Source: Beijerinckia indica subsp. indica ATCC 9039
Lineage (GTDB): Bacteria > Pseudomonadota > Alphaproteobacteria > Rhizobiales > Beijerinckiaceae
Direction: 5' to 3'
NCBI RefSeq assembly: GCF_000019845.1
Contig: NC_010581.1
Coordinates: forward strand, 3,851,501-3,915,500
Length of the DNA stretch: 64,000 bases
The stretch's first letter is position 1. Each line of letters starts with the position of its first letter. Shown piece by piece: positions 55,906 to 64,000 of the stretch. A program made the translations under genes and the position numbers. Under the pieces are notes generated by a model, which ran no database searches, was not told the DNA's origin, and worked only from the letters and a program-made list of their open reading frames with translations.

Positions 55906-56826
55906 TCACACGGGCACGGCGCCCCGGTCACCAATCGTCTTTCCATCGGCCAGCAAGCCCCAGGCCGAGGCTTTGATGCGCGGCTCGGCGCCCGTCCCCT
56001 CGATCGCGAACAGATGATAGGCGGCATAGCGATAAGGTGACCCGCGCACGAGCGAGGCGGAAGGCACGCCGACGATGGGCACGCGCCGGCCTTTCGGTCC
56101 CGTCAGATAGGTCACCGAGGGGCGATGTTCATGCCCATGCAGGATCAATTCGGCGCCAACGCGTCCGATCATTTCCGCGAAAGGACGAGCGTCCACAAGG
56201 CCGCGCCCGAATTTGCCTTCCGCCCAGGGCGGGTGATGCAGCATGATGACGCGGATACAATTTTGCGCCGCCGCCTCCTTCAGCAGAGTCTCGGCGCCGG
56301 CAAGCTGCTGTCTGCCGAGGCGACCGGAGGCGATGAAGGGTGGCATGGGAACGCCCGAAGCGAGGCCTATGAGAGCGACGGGCCCTCGCCGACGCAAATA
56401 GGGATAAAGCGCCGTCGCCATGGACTGTCCAAAGGGAAGAGACTCCCCAAGGGGATGCTCTCCAGCCGTCCAGGGCTTGAAGGTCCGCGCGAGATCCGGC
56501 AGAGCGCCGCGCACATAGGCATCATGATTGCCTGGCACGAAACTAACGTTTTCGGGTTGCCCCAGGCTTTCGAGCCAGAGCCGGCCGAGCGGGAATTCCG
56601 CGGCGAGCCCGAGGTTCAAAATATCCCCCGTCACTGCGATATGATCGGGATGATGGCTTTTAAGATCCGCGACCAGACGGCCGAGCGTCTCCATATCGTG
56701 AGCGGTGGAGCGTCCACGCTGCCAGTTCAGATAACCGGTCAGCCTTTTGCCAAGCAATTCGCGGCGGCGCGGCACCGGCAAGGGACCGATATGCGGATCA
56801 GATAAATGCGCGAGCAGAAAGGTCAC
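55906..56826 (-). CDS. Calcineurin-like metallophosphoesterase
   Basis: A 306-residue phosphoesterase. Metal-site motifs are in order: LSDPHIG, AVTGDILNLG, FVPGNHDAY, MLHHPPW and LHGHEH. This is the class III cyclase/3',5'-cAMP phosphodiesterase-like layout, though substrate cannot be given. GTG 56826 has GAGG five bases upstream. Confidence 0.88.
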   Translation of the reverse strand: MTFLLAHLSDPHIGPLPVPRRRELLGKRLTGYLNWQRGRSTAHDMETLGRLVADLKSHHPDHIAVTGDILNLGLAAEFPLGRLWLESLGQPENVSFVPGNHDAYVRGALPDLARTFKPWTAGEHPLGESLPFGQSMATALYPYLRRRGPVALIGLASGVPMPPFIASGRLGRQQLAGAETLLKEAAAQNCIRVIMLHHPPWAEGKFGRGLVDARPFAEMIGRVGAELILHGHEHRPSVTYLTGPKGRRVPIVGVPSASLVRGSPYRYAAYHLFAIEGTGAEPRIKASAWGLLADGKTIGDRGAVPV

Positions 56827-56920
56827 GCCAGCCTCACGAGGGACATTTCCCGATCATATCTCTAGTATCCACCCTCATTGAAGCGCGACGTGTTGCGGTT
56901 CAATGAGGACAAGTGGATAA

Positions 56921-56962
56921 GTTTAAAAAGTGACGGTTCGAGAATCTGTGATTTCGATCCTA
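56921..56962 (+). repeat. 42-base dispersed motif, copy 1
   Basis: Starts GTTTAAAAAGTGACG, then TCGAGAATCTGTGAT, then TCGAT-CTA. The same order is found at 61992-62035 on the other strand. It lies in the 205-base gap before mbfA's 3' end. Confidence 0.6.
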
Positions 56963-57031
56963 AGCAAACTGTTCCAAGTTTGCTTACACTTAAAATTCTT
57001 GGCAGCATTGGTTTTAACCACGCAAGGCTGC

Positions 57032-58003
57032 TTAGGCCCCGCCGATGAGAATGCCCGTGATCAACACGATCAAACCGCCAACGATGACCTGCAGGACGGC
57101 GCGGAGGAAGGGCGTCTTCATGTAACGGGTGCGCATGAAGGCAATCGCCCAGAGTTCGAAGAAGACCACGACGCCAGCAATGCTGGTGGCGATCAGAAAG
57201 GCATTCGGCCATTCGTCGGGCACAAGATAGGGGAGCGTATGGCCAAGCCCCCCGATCGTCGTCATCAGGCCGCAGGCGAGGCCGCGCAGAAGCGGCGCGC
57301 CGCGCCCAGTCATGGTGCCGTCATCGGACAGCGCCTCAGCAAAGCCCATGCTGACGCCGCCACCCAGCGAAGCGGCAAGACCGACGAGAAACGTCTTCCA
57401 ATTATTATGCGTCGCAAAAGCCGCGGCGAACAAAGGCGCCAGCGTCGAGACCGAACCATCCATCAGCCCAGCGAGGCCCGGCTGCACATATTGCAGGACG
57501 AAGAGACGCGCATGCGTCATTTCCTCGGTCTTGCGCGCATCGACGGTCAGATATTTGGTCTCGAGATCGGCGGCGATTTCCTCATGCGTCATTTCGGTCT
57601 GGGCCAGTTCGCGCAGCAATTGCCGCACCGCCGGGTCCTTGGCGCTGGCCGCCGCCTTGACATAGAAACTCGCCGCTTCCGCCTCGCGGATCTCAGCCTC
57701 ACGGCGGATCGTGTCGAGCGAAAGATTGCGGGTCAACCAGACCGGCGGCCGCTTGATGAAGAAATTGACGTCCCCCTTGCTGATCGGGACGAGTTCGGGA
57801 CCGAATTTGTCCTTGTAAAGCTCATTGAGCATTTCGCGATGGGTGGCTTCGGTCTGCGCCATTTCCGCGAAAACCTTCGCCGTCGCTGGATAACGGTCGG
57901 CAAGATCCTCTGCAAATGTCGAATAGACGCGATTGTCTTCTTCTTCCCCCGCAATGGCCAGGCAGAGAATCTCGCGTTCGCTCAATTCAGAAAAATTTTT
58001 CAC
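57032..58003 (-). CDS. mbfA: Membrane-bound ferritin-like iron exporter MbfA
   Basis: A 323-residue fusion: an N-terminal rubrerythrin-type di-iron domain (about 1-165, with EEEDNRVY, EATHREML, EAEIREAEAASFY and EMTHEEIA) and a C-terminal VIT1/CCC1-type transport domain (GLMDGSVSTLAPLFAAAF onward, five helices). In Bradyrhizobium and Agrobacterium, MbfA exports iron and is controlled by Irr. No clear Irr box was recognised upstream. The start is GTG 58003. Confidence 0.92.
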   Translation of the reverse strand: MKNFSELSEREILCLAIAGEEEDNRVYSTFAEDLADRYPATAKVFAEMAQTEATHREMLNELYKDKFGPELVPISKGDVNFFIKRPPVWLTRNLSLDTIRREAEIREAEAASFYVKAAASAKDPAVRQLLRELAQTEMTHEEIAADLETKYLTVDARKTEEMTHARLFVLQYVQPGLAGLMDGSVSTLAPLFAAAFATHNNWKTFLVGLAASLGGGVSMGFAEALSDDGTMTGRGAPLLRGLACGLMTTIGGLGHTLPYLVPDEWPNAFLIATSIAGVVVFFELWAIAFMRTRYMKTPFLRAVLQVIVGGLIVLITGILIGGA

Positions 58004-58241
58004 GCATCCCGCCCCTATTCAGCCCTCACGCACTAAAATAGGACGAGGGCTCTCCTGGCTAGACATGCCGTCCGCGTGCCACGCGATTCTTCTTCTCCCC
58101 AAAGATATGCGCGGCCTCGAAATGGGAAGCATGCTTTGCGGTTTGTAAGCCTTCTGCCTTGATCATTCAATTTTTCCGAAATGCTTTCAGCGAATTTCAA
58201 GAATTCACCGCCAATTTGGCGATGCAAGGAGTTTTCGATTC

Positions 58242-58781
58242 ATGTCGAACCGCGCACTTTGGCGGGTGTTTTCTCATTTTCCGGTGATCCTTTCGGCCAT
58301 TGCCGACAAAAAGCGGAGATCCGCCGCCCGATCCGGCAGTTCTTATGGTTCCGCTTCCAGCACGAACCGGGGCGAGCATCCGGCACCGAGCCTTGGTGTG
58401 CGTGGCCTGGTCTTCGATCACGACGCACGTGTTCTTCTAGTCCGCCGCAAAGGCATAGCCGGATGGTATTTGCCGGGTGGCCCTGTCCATCGCGGTGAAA
58501 GTGTCGTCTCGGCCCTGGCGAGACATCTCGAGGCCGAAATCGATTTTCAGATACCTGACGTCCCGCTGCTCCATGGCCTCTTTCATCATCCGCGCGCGCG
58601 GAGCCATGTCGCTTGCTATATCCTCTTATGGCCACATTCCGGCATCGAGCCGCGCATTGGTCGTGCCCTGGAAGAAGCACGATTTTATGCCTCAACGGAT
58701 CTGCCCGCGACGGTCAGCGGCCCCGCTCGAGCCCGGATCGAAGAGACCGCATCCGAGGCCCCGCCAGCCTTGGACTGGTGA
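58242..58781 (+). CDS. Nudix-fold protein with a degenerate catalytic box
   Basis: A 179-residue protein. A basic, Ser-rich N-terminal region precedes a Nudix domain (GVRGLVFDHDARVLLVRRKG, WYLPGGPVHRGES). The box continues ALARHLEAEID where active enzymes have REL-EE-G, so the metal-binding Glu pair is incomplete. It may be a binding protein or a weak hydrolase. ATG 58242 has AAGGA about eleven bases upstream. Confidence 0.75.
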   Translation: MSNRALWRVFSHFPVILSAIADKKRRSAARSGSSYGSASSTNRGEHPAPSLGVRGLVFDHDARVLLVRRKGIAGWYLPGGPVHRGESVVSALARHLEAEIDFQIPDVPLLHGLFHHPRARSHVACYILLWPHSGIEPRIGRALEEARFYASTDLPATVSGPARARIEETASEAPPALDW

Positions 58782-59025
58782 ACAAAAGCGCGTCCAAATC
58801 ATTCTCCCTGCCGAACCGAAGGCCCGACCGCCGCAGCAGTCCTAAAGCGGACGAAGCCGGAGTCCCCTTAACCCAGTTTGGTCAGCTCGGCTTGATCACT
58901 CAGCGTGACAAATTTATTGGCCCTTGCAGGATCATCAAAAAAACGTGAACTTGCGCCGAGAGGGCCATAATCGGTGCCTCCAGACGGTCAGCAACAAGAC
59001 CGCCGGTATTTAAGGGAGAATGCTC

Positions 59026-59517
59026 ATGATTTTTCATGTGTCTATTGAGGCCGATGATCCACGCCATATCGCGCAGGTCATCGCCGAACTCTGGGGCGGC
59101 ATTGCAACCCCTTTTCCGCCGGTGATCGAGGGAAGCTGGGTGGCTTTGGCGGGAGACACACGCAACAGCTTGATCGAAGTCTATCCGCGCGGCACCGAAT
59201 TGGTGGAAGCCGAGGGCGACGCCGATAGCTATGGCGTCCATGGCAGTGAATCACGCCGCTCAGCCACCCATATAGCGATCGCCAGTTCTCTTTCGCAGGA
59301 AGAGGTTCTCGCGATCGCGCAACGTGAAGGCTGGCCGGCCAAATATCGCAAGCGCGGCGGGGCTTTCGGTGTCATCGAATTATGGATCGAGGGCAGCCAG
59401 ATGATCGAGGTTCTGACGCCGCCCATGCAAAAGGAATATCGCGAGACGCTAACGATCAAGGGCTGGACCGACTATCTCGCCTCAGTCGGCGTCATGCCCG
59501 AGGCTGCTACGGCCTGA
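59026..59517 (+). CDS. Hypothetical protein, glyoxalase/VOC-like character
   Basis: A 163-residue soluble protein. The start MIFHVSIEADDPRHIAQVIAEL, the THIAIAS segment and the ELWIEGSQMIEVLTP end recall the beta-alpha repeats of the vicinal oxygen chelate fold, but no full metal triad can be assigned. ATG 59026 has AAGGGAG seven bases upstream; the ATG at 59020 is too close to it. Confidence 0.6.
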   Translation: MIFHVSIEADDPRHIAQVIAELWGGIATPFPPVIEGSWVALAGDTRNSLIEVYPRGTELVEAEGDADSYGVHGSESRRSATHIAIASSLSQEEVLAIAQREGWPAKYRKRGGAFGVIELWIEGSQMIEVLTPPMQKEYRETLTIKGWTDYLASVGVMPEAATA

Positions 59518-59586
59518 GATTGCTACAGACTGACGATCAAAGCAGGCGGGGCGCCCCACGGCGCCCGCTTTCACAAGCGAAACTCT

Positions 59587-61053
59587 TCACGAAGACTGGA
59601 AGGACCTCATGGTCGTCCTGCCCATGAGGGAATGATCTTTCTCGCAGGGATCAACCTGATAGACCCTTGCTGCATCCATACGTTTAGGCGCGAAATCAAA
59701 GATGGCACCGGGCTGATTGTCCCCCACCGTCAAATCGTAGCCGTGTAGATCGGCGATAATGGCGACCATGCTAAGGCCGAGACCATTGCCCGGTACATGC
59801 CGGCTCCGGTCATGGCGATAGAATCGCTTGAAAATATCCTCTCGCTCATTGACCGGAATGCCAGGGCCATTATCGGCCACCCGGAGAACCGGCCCTTGCC
59901 GGCTTGGAAAGGCGCCGAAGGTCACCGTCCCACCGACAGGCGTGAATTTGATGGCATTATCGACGAGATTCGCGACCATTTCGATGAGCAGCTGAAAATC
60001 GCCAACCATAGGCGCAGCAGATTTTTCGATGAGCTGAAGCGTGATCGATTTGGTCTCAGCCAAGGGCTCGTAGAGCTCAAAAATCTGCTGGCAGACTTCG
60101 CGAAGATCGACCGGAGCAAAAGTCTGGCGCAAGGGGCCGTTCTCGATTTCCGACATGCGGAGCAAGGTCGTGATGGTCATCAAGGCCCGATCGAGATCGC
60201 GCAGGGCCAATTGTGCATTCTCGCGCAGATCCTCCTCGTTCTCGCTGTCGAGCCCGCGCTCCAGCCGCGCGCACATGAGAGCGAGGGGCGTACGCAGATC
60301 ATGGGCAATATTGTCGCCGACGCTTTTGATCTGTGAAAGCAAGCGGACGATCTCATCGAGCATCCGGTTCACCGCGCGAGAGACATGATCGATGTCATCG
60401 ACACCGTCTTTGACCGGCAGCCGCTCGTTCAGATGCCCCTGCATGATGCTGGTAATGCGCTGATTGATGAATTGCAGCCGTTGCGCCGAACGCCAGCTGA
60501 AGACGGCACCGATGATCAGCGTGAGGAGAATGGTCGGGACGACACCGACGATGAGCGCCCGCGACACGATATGGCGTAAGGCATGAACTTCATACAGGCT
60601 GCGGCCGAGCACGATAGTGGTGCCGTCCGCGCGCGTGCGGCCGACGAAGAGGGCTGGACCGCCGCCATAGCCATCGGAATCCTGGAAAGACGGCGATTCA
60701 AGTTGGTGCGCACCGCCATCGATCGGCAGATCAGCAGGCAAGACCGGAAGATTGCCGGCGATCAGCATCCCGTCCTTGTCGTAGAGACCCGCGAAATCGA
60801 CGATCCGCAAATCGCTGGCGAGGCGGCGTTCGAATTCACCCTGGATGCGATCCATCGGCTCGATCGCCGCATCAGCGGTTTCCTCGATCAGATGCGCCCT
60901 GACCTGCTTGTCGTCATAGACCGCCACATGCAGATACACGAAGAGGAAGACGATCGAGGTCGCAGCGGTAACAGCGAGTGCGAAGAGAATGGCCAGACGG
61001 AAGGTCGCGGCCCGAAAAAGTTTGCGCGGCCACTGACGAAGATCATAGGGCAA
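59587..61053 (-). CDS. Sensor histidine kinase (two-component)
   Basis: A 488-residue membrane kinase. Two helices (about 19-40 and 165-185) flank a periplasmic sensor region; then HAMP (about 190-240), the H-box with His251 (DNIAHDLRTPL), and the ATPase with NLVDNAIKFTP, DNGPGIP and GNGLGLSM. TTG 61053 lies eight bases after AAGG and eleven bases after the stop of the regulator gene. The stimulus is unknown; it is not next to pho genes, though a phosphate role cannot be excluded. Confidence 0.9.
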   Translation of the reverse strand: MPYDLRQWPRKLFRAATFRLAILFALAVTAATSIVFLFVYLHVAVYDDKQVRAHLIEETADAAIEPMDRIQGEFERRLASDLRIVDFAGLYDKDGMLIAGNLPVLPADLPIDGGAHQLESPSFQDSDGYGGGPALFVGRTRADGTTIVLGRSLYEVHALRHIVSRALIVGVVPTILLTLIIGAVFSWRSAQRLQFINQRITSIMQGHLNERLPVKDGVDDIDHVSRAVNRMLDEIVRLLSQIKSVGDNIAHDLRTPLALMCARLERGLDSENEEDLRENAQLALRDLDRALMTITTLLRMSEIENGPLRQTFAPVDLREVCQQIFELYEPLAETKSITLQLIEKSAAPMVGDFQLLIEMVANLVDNAIKFTPVGGTVTFGAFPSRQGPVLRVADNGPGIPVNEREDIFKRFYRHDRSRHVPGNGLGLSMVAIIADLHGYDLTVGDNQPGAIFDFAPKRMDAARVYQVDPCEKDHSLMGRTTMRSFQSS

Positions 61054-61063
61054 CGCCAAAACC

Positions 61064-61897
61064 TTAATTGTTGAGCCGGAACCCGGCGCCGCGCACACTC
61101 TCGATCATTTGGACCTCGCCCGGTTGATCGATCTTCTTGCGCAGCTTGCCGATATGCACATCGACCAGATTGGTCTGCGGCAAAAAGTTATAATTCCAAA
61201 CATCCTCGAGCAGCATGGCCCGTGTCACCGTCTGGCCCGGCCGGCGCATAAGATATTCCAACAGCTTGAATTCGCGTGGCAGCAGGTCGAGCAGGCGTTC
61301 ATTGCGCCGCACGGTGCGCTCGATCAGATCCATTTCCAGCGAGCCGACGCGCAGAATGGCGCTGCGGGCTTCGGCGGCAGGCCGGCGCAGAAGAGCCTCG
61401 ACGCGTGCGGCGAGTTCGCCCATGGCAAAGGGCTTGGTCAGATAATCGTCGCCCCCGGCCTTGAGGCCACGGATTTTCTCATCGACCGATCCGAGCGCGC
61501 TGACCACGAGGACGGGCGTCAGGATCCCTTCCTGCCGCAAAGTCTCAATGAGCGTGAGACCATCGGTTTCGGGGAGCATGCGGTCGATGATCAACAGGGA
61601 CATGGCTTGCGAGCGCGCGGCGGCAAGCCCAGCGGGCCCCGTCTCTTCGATCTGCACATGATAACCAAGCTTGGTCAGCTCCGCGGCGATTTCCGAGGCC
61701 ATGTCGGCTTCGTCCTCGACGAGGAGAATCGAAACCGGTTTGCCATTCTGCGTCTGAATGATTTTCACCTTGTCCGACTTCTGCCGCTTCGCGGTCTCGC
61801 GCGGGGGCAGAGTGCCAAGAGGCCGCGCCTTGGATAGGCCGCCTTTGAAATTTGGCGGCAAATCGTCTGGTTCTGTCTTGGTGAGAGTTTTGTTCAT
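61064..61897 (-). CDS. OmpR-family response regulator
   Basis: A 277-residue regulator. It has a basic N-terminal extension of about 55 residues before the receiver domain (SILLVEDEADMASE), Asp105 (LIIDRMLP), the Lys of YLTKPF, and a winged helix (LLPREFKLLEYLM, NLVDVHIGKLRKKID). ATG 61897 has an AGGGCGAG ribosome site. It is the first gene of the pair with the kinase. Confidence 0.93.
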   Translation of the reverse strand: MNKTLTKTEPDDLPPNFKGGLSKARPLGTLPPRETAKRQKSDKVKIIQTQNGKPVSILLVEDEADMASEIAAELTKLGYHVQIEETGPAGLAAARSQAMSLLIIDRMLPETDGLTLIETLRQEGILTPVLVVSALGSVDEKIRGLKAGGDDYLTKPFAMGELAARVEALLRRPAAEARSAILRVGSLEMDLIERTVRRNERLLDLLPREFKLLEYLMRRPGQTVTRAMLLEDVWNYNFLPQTNLVDVHIGKLRKKIDQPGEVQMIESVRGAGFRLNN

Positions 61898-62829
61898 CTC
61901 GCCCTCCAGAATTCAAAAAACCAGGGGCCGCGCGAGCATCAAAATCATCAACGGGTCAAACCGTTGGAGTTCACGCGGAGGGAGTGACGCGCTAGTATCG
62001 AGGATCACAGATTCTCGATACGTCACTTTTTAAACCAGTGAACGTCGCGCCGACCATAACCCTTGCCACGAGCGCATGCCTCGCCAAAATTATAAATCAT
62101 ATTTTAAATTAAGCGGATCTGCCCGTTTCATCGCGCCTCAAAGCATCAGGCCAACACACTAAGCATCCTTTGGGGATAAATTTTGATGCGTTTCTTTATC
62201 CCGGCAGCATCCTTTGCAGGGTCTTATTGGTCATAGAAATTGCTCTCGCACGCTAAGACGCTTTTTTTATGCCCTTCGGCCAAAGTTTCCAAAAATGATG
62301 CGCCTCGCTGGTGGGCCCGTCCTGAATTGTCCCACCACGGTGAAGAAACAGGGAAATCAAGAACGAAAACAGGCATCGCTTCGAGCAACCCTTGGTATGA
62401 GACAACCAAAGGGGCCCGGTCGCTCGACCGGTGAAGACATAGCCTTGCCACATTTCCCGCCTTAGTTGACGGCAACGTTTCTTTCCCACCGTTTCACGTC
62501 GGAAGGGAACGCTGCGAGGTGGAAATGGGGGACGCGTTACGTCGGCATGTACGAGACGTTAACGGTTCTTGGTTAAAAATTCGGTCATCGTAAACAAAAC
62601 CCAAAGGGTCGATTCCATACGGTCGATTCACGACCGGACCCGGAATGGCCAGTCAAGCCTATGCGACCGGCGCCTTTCGAGTCTAAAAGCGGGTTTTGTA
62701 ACCATGGCCTGGAGCATGACGGATTTATGCGGATCCGGCATCATGCCCCAATTTTTTAAAAGCGCATCAATCGCCCGGAAAGGTAGCTCCCTTTCGGGTT
62801 TGATGCCCTGAGACCGTGAGAGAGATCGA
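61898..62829. other. 932-base region without recognisable genes
   Basis: Between the divergent regulator and DUF882 genes. It holds the 44-base repeat at 61992-62035. Several overlapping short frames on both strands around 62214-62489 and 62569-62985 have no recognisable domain. Nothing else is identified. Confidence 0.5.
61992..62035 (-). repeat. 42-44 base dispersed motif, copy 2
   Basis: On the minus strand it begins GTTTAAAAAGTGACG and continues TATCGAGAATCTGTGAT, then CCTCGATACTAG. It is the second copy of the motif at 56921. TATCGAG and CTCGATA are inverted arms around AATCTGTGATC, so this copy can form a hairpin. Confidence 0.6.
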
Positions 62830-64000
62830 TTGCGTCCGCAGCAAGGCCGTCCCGTCGTTGCCCTCAGAGGTTTCTGTCCGTCTTTCGCGACAGGCGCCAT
62901 TGCCCTCATGATCAGTCTGGCGCTCCCCGGCTCGACGGAGACGGCTGAGGCCAATGGCGATACACGCACGATCAGCCTCTATCATTCACACACGGGCGAA
63001 TCGATCGAGGCAACCTTCAGGGTGAACGGCCATTATGATCCGTCCGTCCTGCACAAGCTCAATTGGTTCTTGCGTGATTTTCGCCGCGACGAACAGACCA
63101 ATATGGATCCGCGCCTGTTCGATGTGATCTGGGAAGCCTATCGCGCGGCCGGTGCTAATCAGCCGATCGTCGTCTATTCCGCCTATCGTTCGCCCGAAAC
63201 CAACGCCATGTTGCGCCGCCGCTCGCGCGCGGTCGCCGAATTTTCCCAGCATATGCTCGGCAAAGCCATGGATACGACCATGCCCGGCATGCCCATGGAG
63301 AGAATTCGCGAGATCGGCATGCGGATGCAAAGAGGCGGGGTCGGCTATTATCCCAGCTCGAATTTCGTCCATCTCGATGTCGGCCATGTGCGGTCCTGGC
63401 CACGAATGAGCTATGAGCAGCTCGCCCGCCTGTTCCCGGATGGCAAGACCGTGCATCTCGCCTCGAATGGCCGCGCTATGCCACGTTTCGAGGAAGCCCG
63501 CGCGGAAATCGAAGCCAATGGTGGCGGAGCTCCCGTCTATACGGAGCAGCCGAAATCCAAGGGCCTCTTCGCCTGGCTGTTTGGCAGTCACGATGAGGAG
63601 GATGAGGGCGAAGCGCCGCCGCCGCGCTATGTTCCGCGCGCCACCCCGCAACCGACCCGTGTCGCCTCCCGCACGGAGCAGGAGCTTCCGGGCTCCTCGA
63701 ACCGGATGGTCTGGACGGATCGGCGCGACAGGCGTCTTCCCGCCAGCCCGCTCACCACCGGGCCGCTGGCGACGACATCATCCGTGCCGGCTCCAACGCC
63801 CACCCCGCCTCAGACGCCGACGCCTCGGGCGCCGGAAGCCCCTGTCCGCACCGTCGTTGCTGCCCTGCCGCCGTCACGTGATCTCCTGGATCGCGGCCAG
63901 CCGACCGCAAGCATCACGTCTGGGAAATCCGACAAAAATGCCGATAAGCTCACAGACAAAAGTGTGAGCGAGAAGGCGATCGAGACGGCCGTGCTCCTCC
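62830..64000 (+). CDS. DUF882 (YcbK-like) peptidase M15-type exported protein, 3' end outside window
   Basis: The first 390 residues of a longer gene. A signal peptide (core GAIALMISLALPG, about 22-36) precedes a DUF882 domain: YSAYRSPETN, SQHMLGKAMD (His141, Asp148) and FVHLDVGHV (His181, His186), the zinc site of M15 DD- or LD-carboxypeptidases acting on peptidoglycan. A long Pro/Thr/Ala-rich tail follows from about residue 260. TTG 62830 is the first start after an in-frame stop; ATG 62908 would lose half the signal peptide. Confidence 0.85.
   Translation, partial: MRPQQGRPVVALRGFCPSFATGAIALMISLALPGSTETAEANGDTRTISLYHSHTGESIEATFRVNGHYDPSVLHKLNWFLRDFRRDEQTNMDPRLFDVIWEAYRAAGANQPIVVYSAYRSPETNAMLRRRSRAVAEFSQHMLGKAMDTTMPGMPMERIREIGMRMQRGGVGYYPSSNFVHLDVGHVRSWPRMSYEQLARLFPDGKTVHLASNGRAMPRFEEARAEIEANGGGAPVYTEQPKSKGLFAWLFGSHDEEDEGEAPPPRYVPRATPQPTRVASRTEQELPGSSNRMVWTDRRDRRLPASPLTTGPLATTSSVPAPTPTPPQTPTPRAPEAPVRTVVAALPPSRDLLDRGQPTASITSGKSDKNADKLTDKSVSEKAIETAVLL

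Noticed and set aside
62986-63651. 221-codon minus-strand frame at the right edge
   Set aside because: Antisense shadow of the DUF882 gene, which shows a signal peptide and the M15-type zinc motifs.

Overview
The window is about 60% GC, carries many GTG and TTG starts, and has gene content typical of an alphaproteobacterium of the Hyphomicrobiales: CobST, MbfA, BolA next to CobS, a PRC-barrel protein, a RMND1-like protein and Pho boxes of the rhizobial kind. The first 8 kb hold a complete soluble di-iron monooxygenase operon in the order prmA-prmB-prmC-prmD-prmG-prmR. This order is known for the propane monooxygenase of Methylocella, so a facultative methanotroph or alkanotroph of the Beijerinckiaceae is the best guess. 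The species is not proven from this window. Both window edges cut a gene: prmR at base 1 and a DUF882 gene at base 64000.

Layout. 1-7944, minus strand: the propane monooxygenase operon, read from a near-perfect sigma-54 promoter at 7929-7944, and ending in its own AcoR-type activator. 8203-14628: housekeeping genes (hemW, arsC, pal, a bestrophin, dapF-mtaB, a 48-residue membrane protein). 14639-21477: xerD, then the phosphate regulon pstSCAB-phoU-phoB behind a triple Pho box, closed by a strong terminator; phoR is absent. 21578-26174, minus: a RMND1-like protein, a dipeptide epimerase and RNase R, with topA (26227-29112) upstream. 29410-33637, plus: pyrB, a pyrC-like gene that has lost the metal-binding HxH, plsY and dprA. 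33667-41108: a GNAT protein, CorA, a double PRC-barrel protein, rpmB with a textbook terminator, then cobT, cobS and a J-domain protein. 41230-45534: bolA, a membrane-anchored TAXI protein and a periplasmic GH15 glucosidase.

45535-49886 is the most unusual stretch. A 1.3 kb AT-rich region with no recognisable gene leads into a tightly overlapping trio (FMN-binding protein, ApbE flavin transferase, four-helix membrane protein) followed by an outer-membrane-like protein. Together they look like a small extracytoplasmic flavin electron-transfer module. 50058-64000 returns to ordinary genes: fadD, opgD, an IclR regulator, a metallophosphoesterase, the iron exporter mbfA, a Nudix-like protein, a two-component pair and the DUF882 protein.

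Two dispersed repeats are visible. One is a 123-base element made of three hairpins, with two full copies (36419-36541 and 51986-52108) and a single related hairpin at 21548-21576. The other is a 42-44 base motif present once on each strand (56921-56962 and 61992-62035). No tRNA, rRNA, CRISPR array, insertion sequence or phage gene was recognised.
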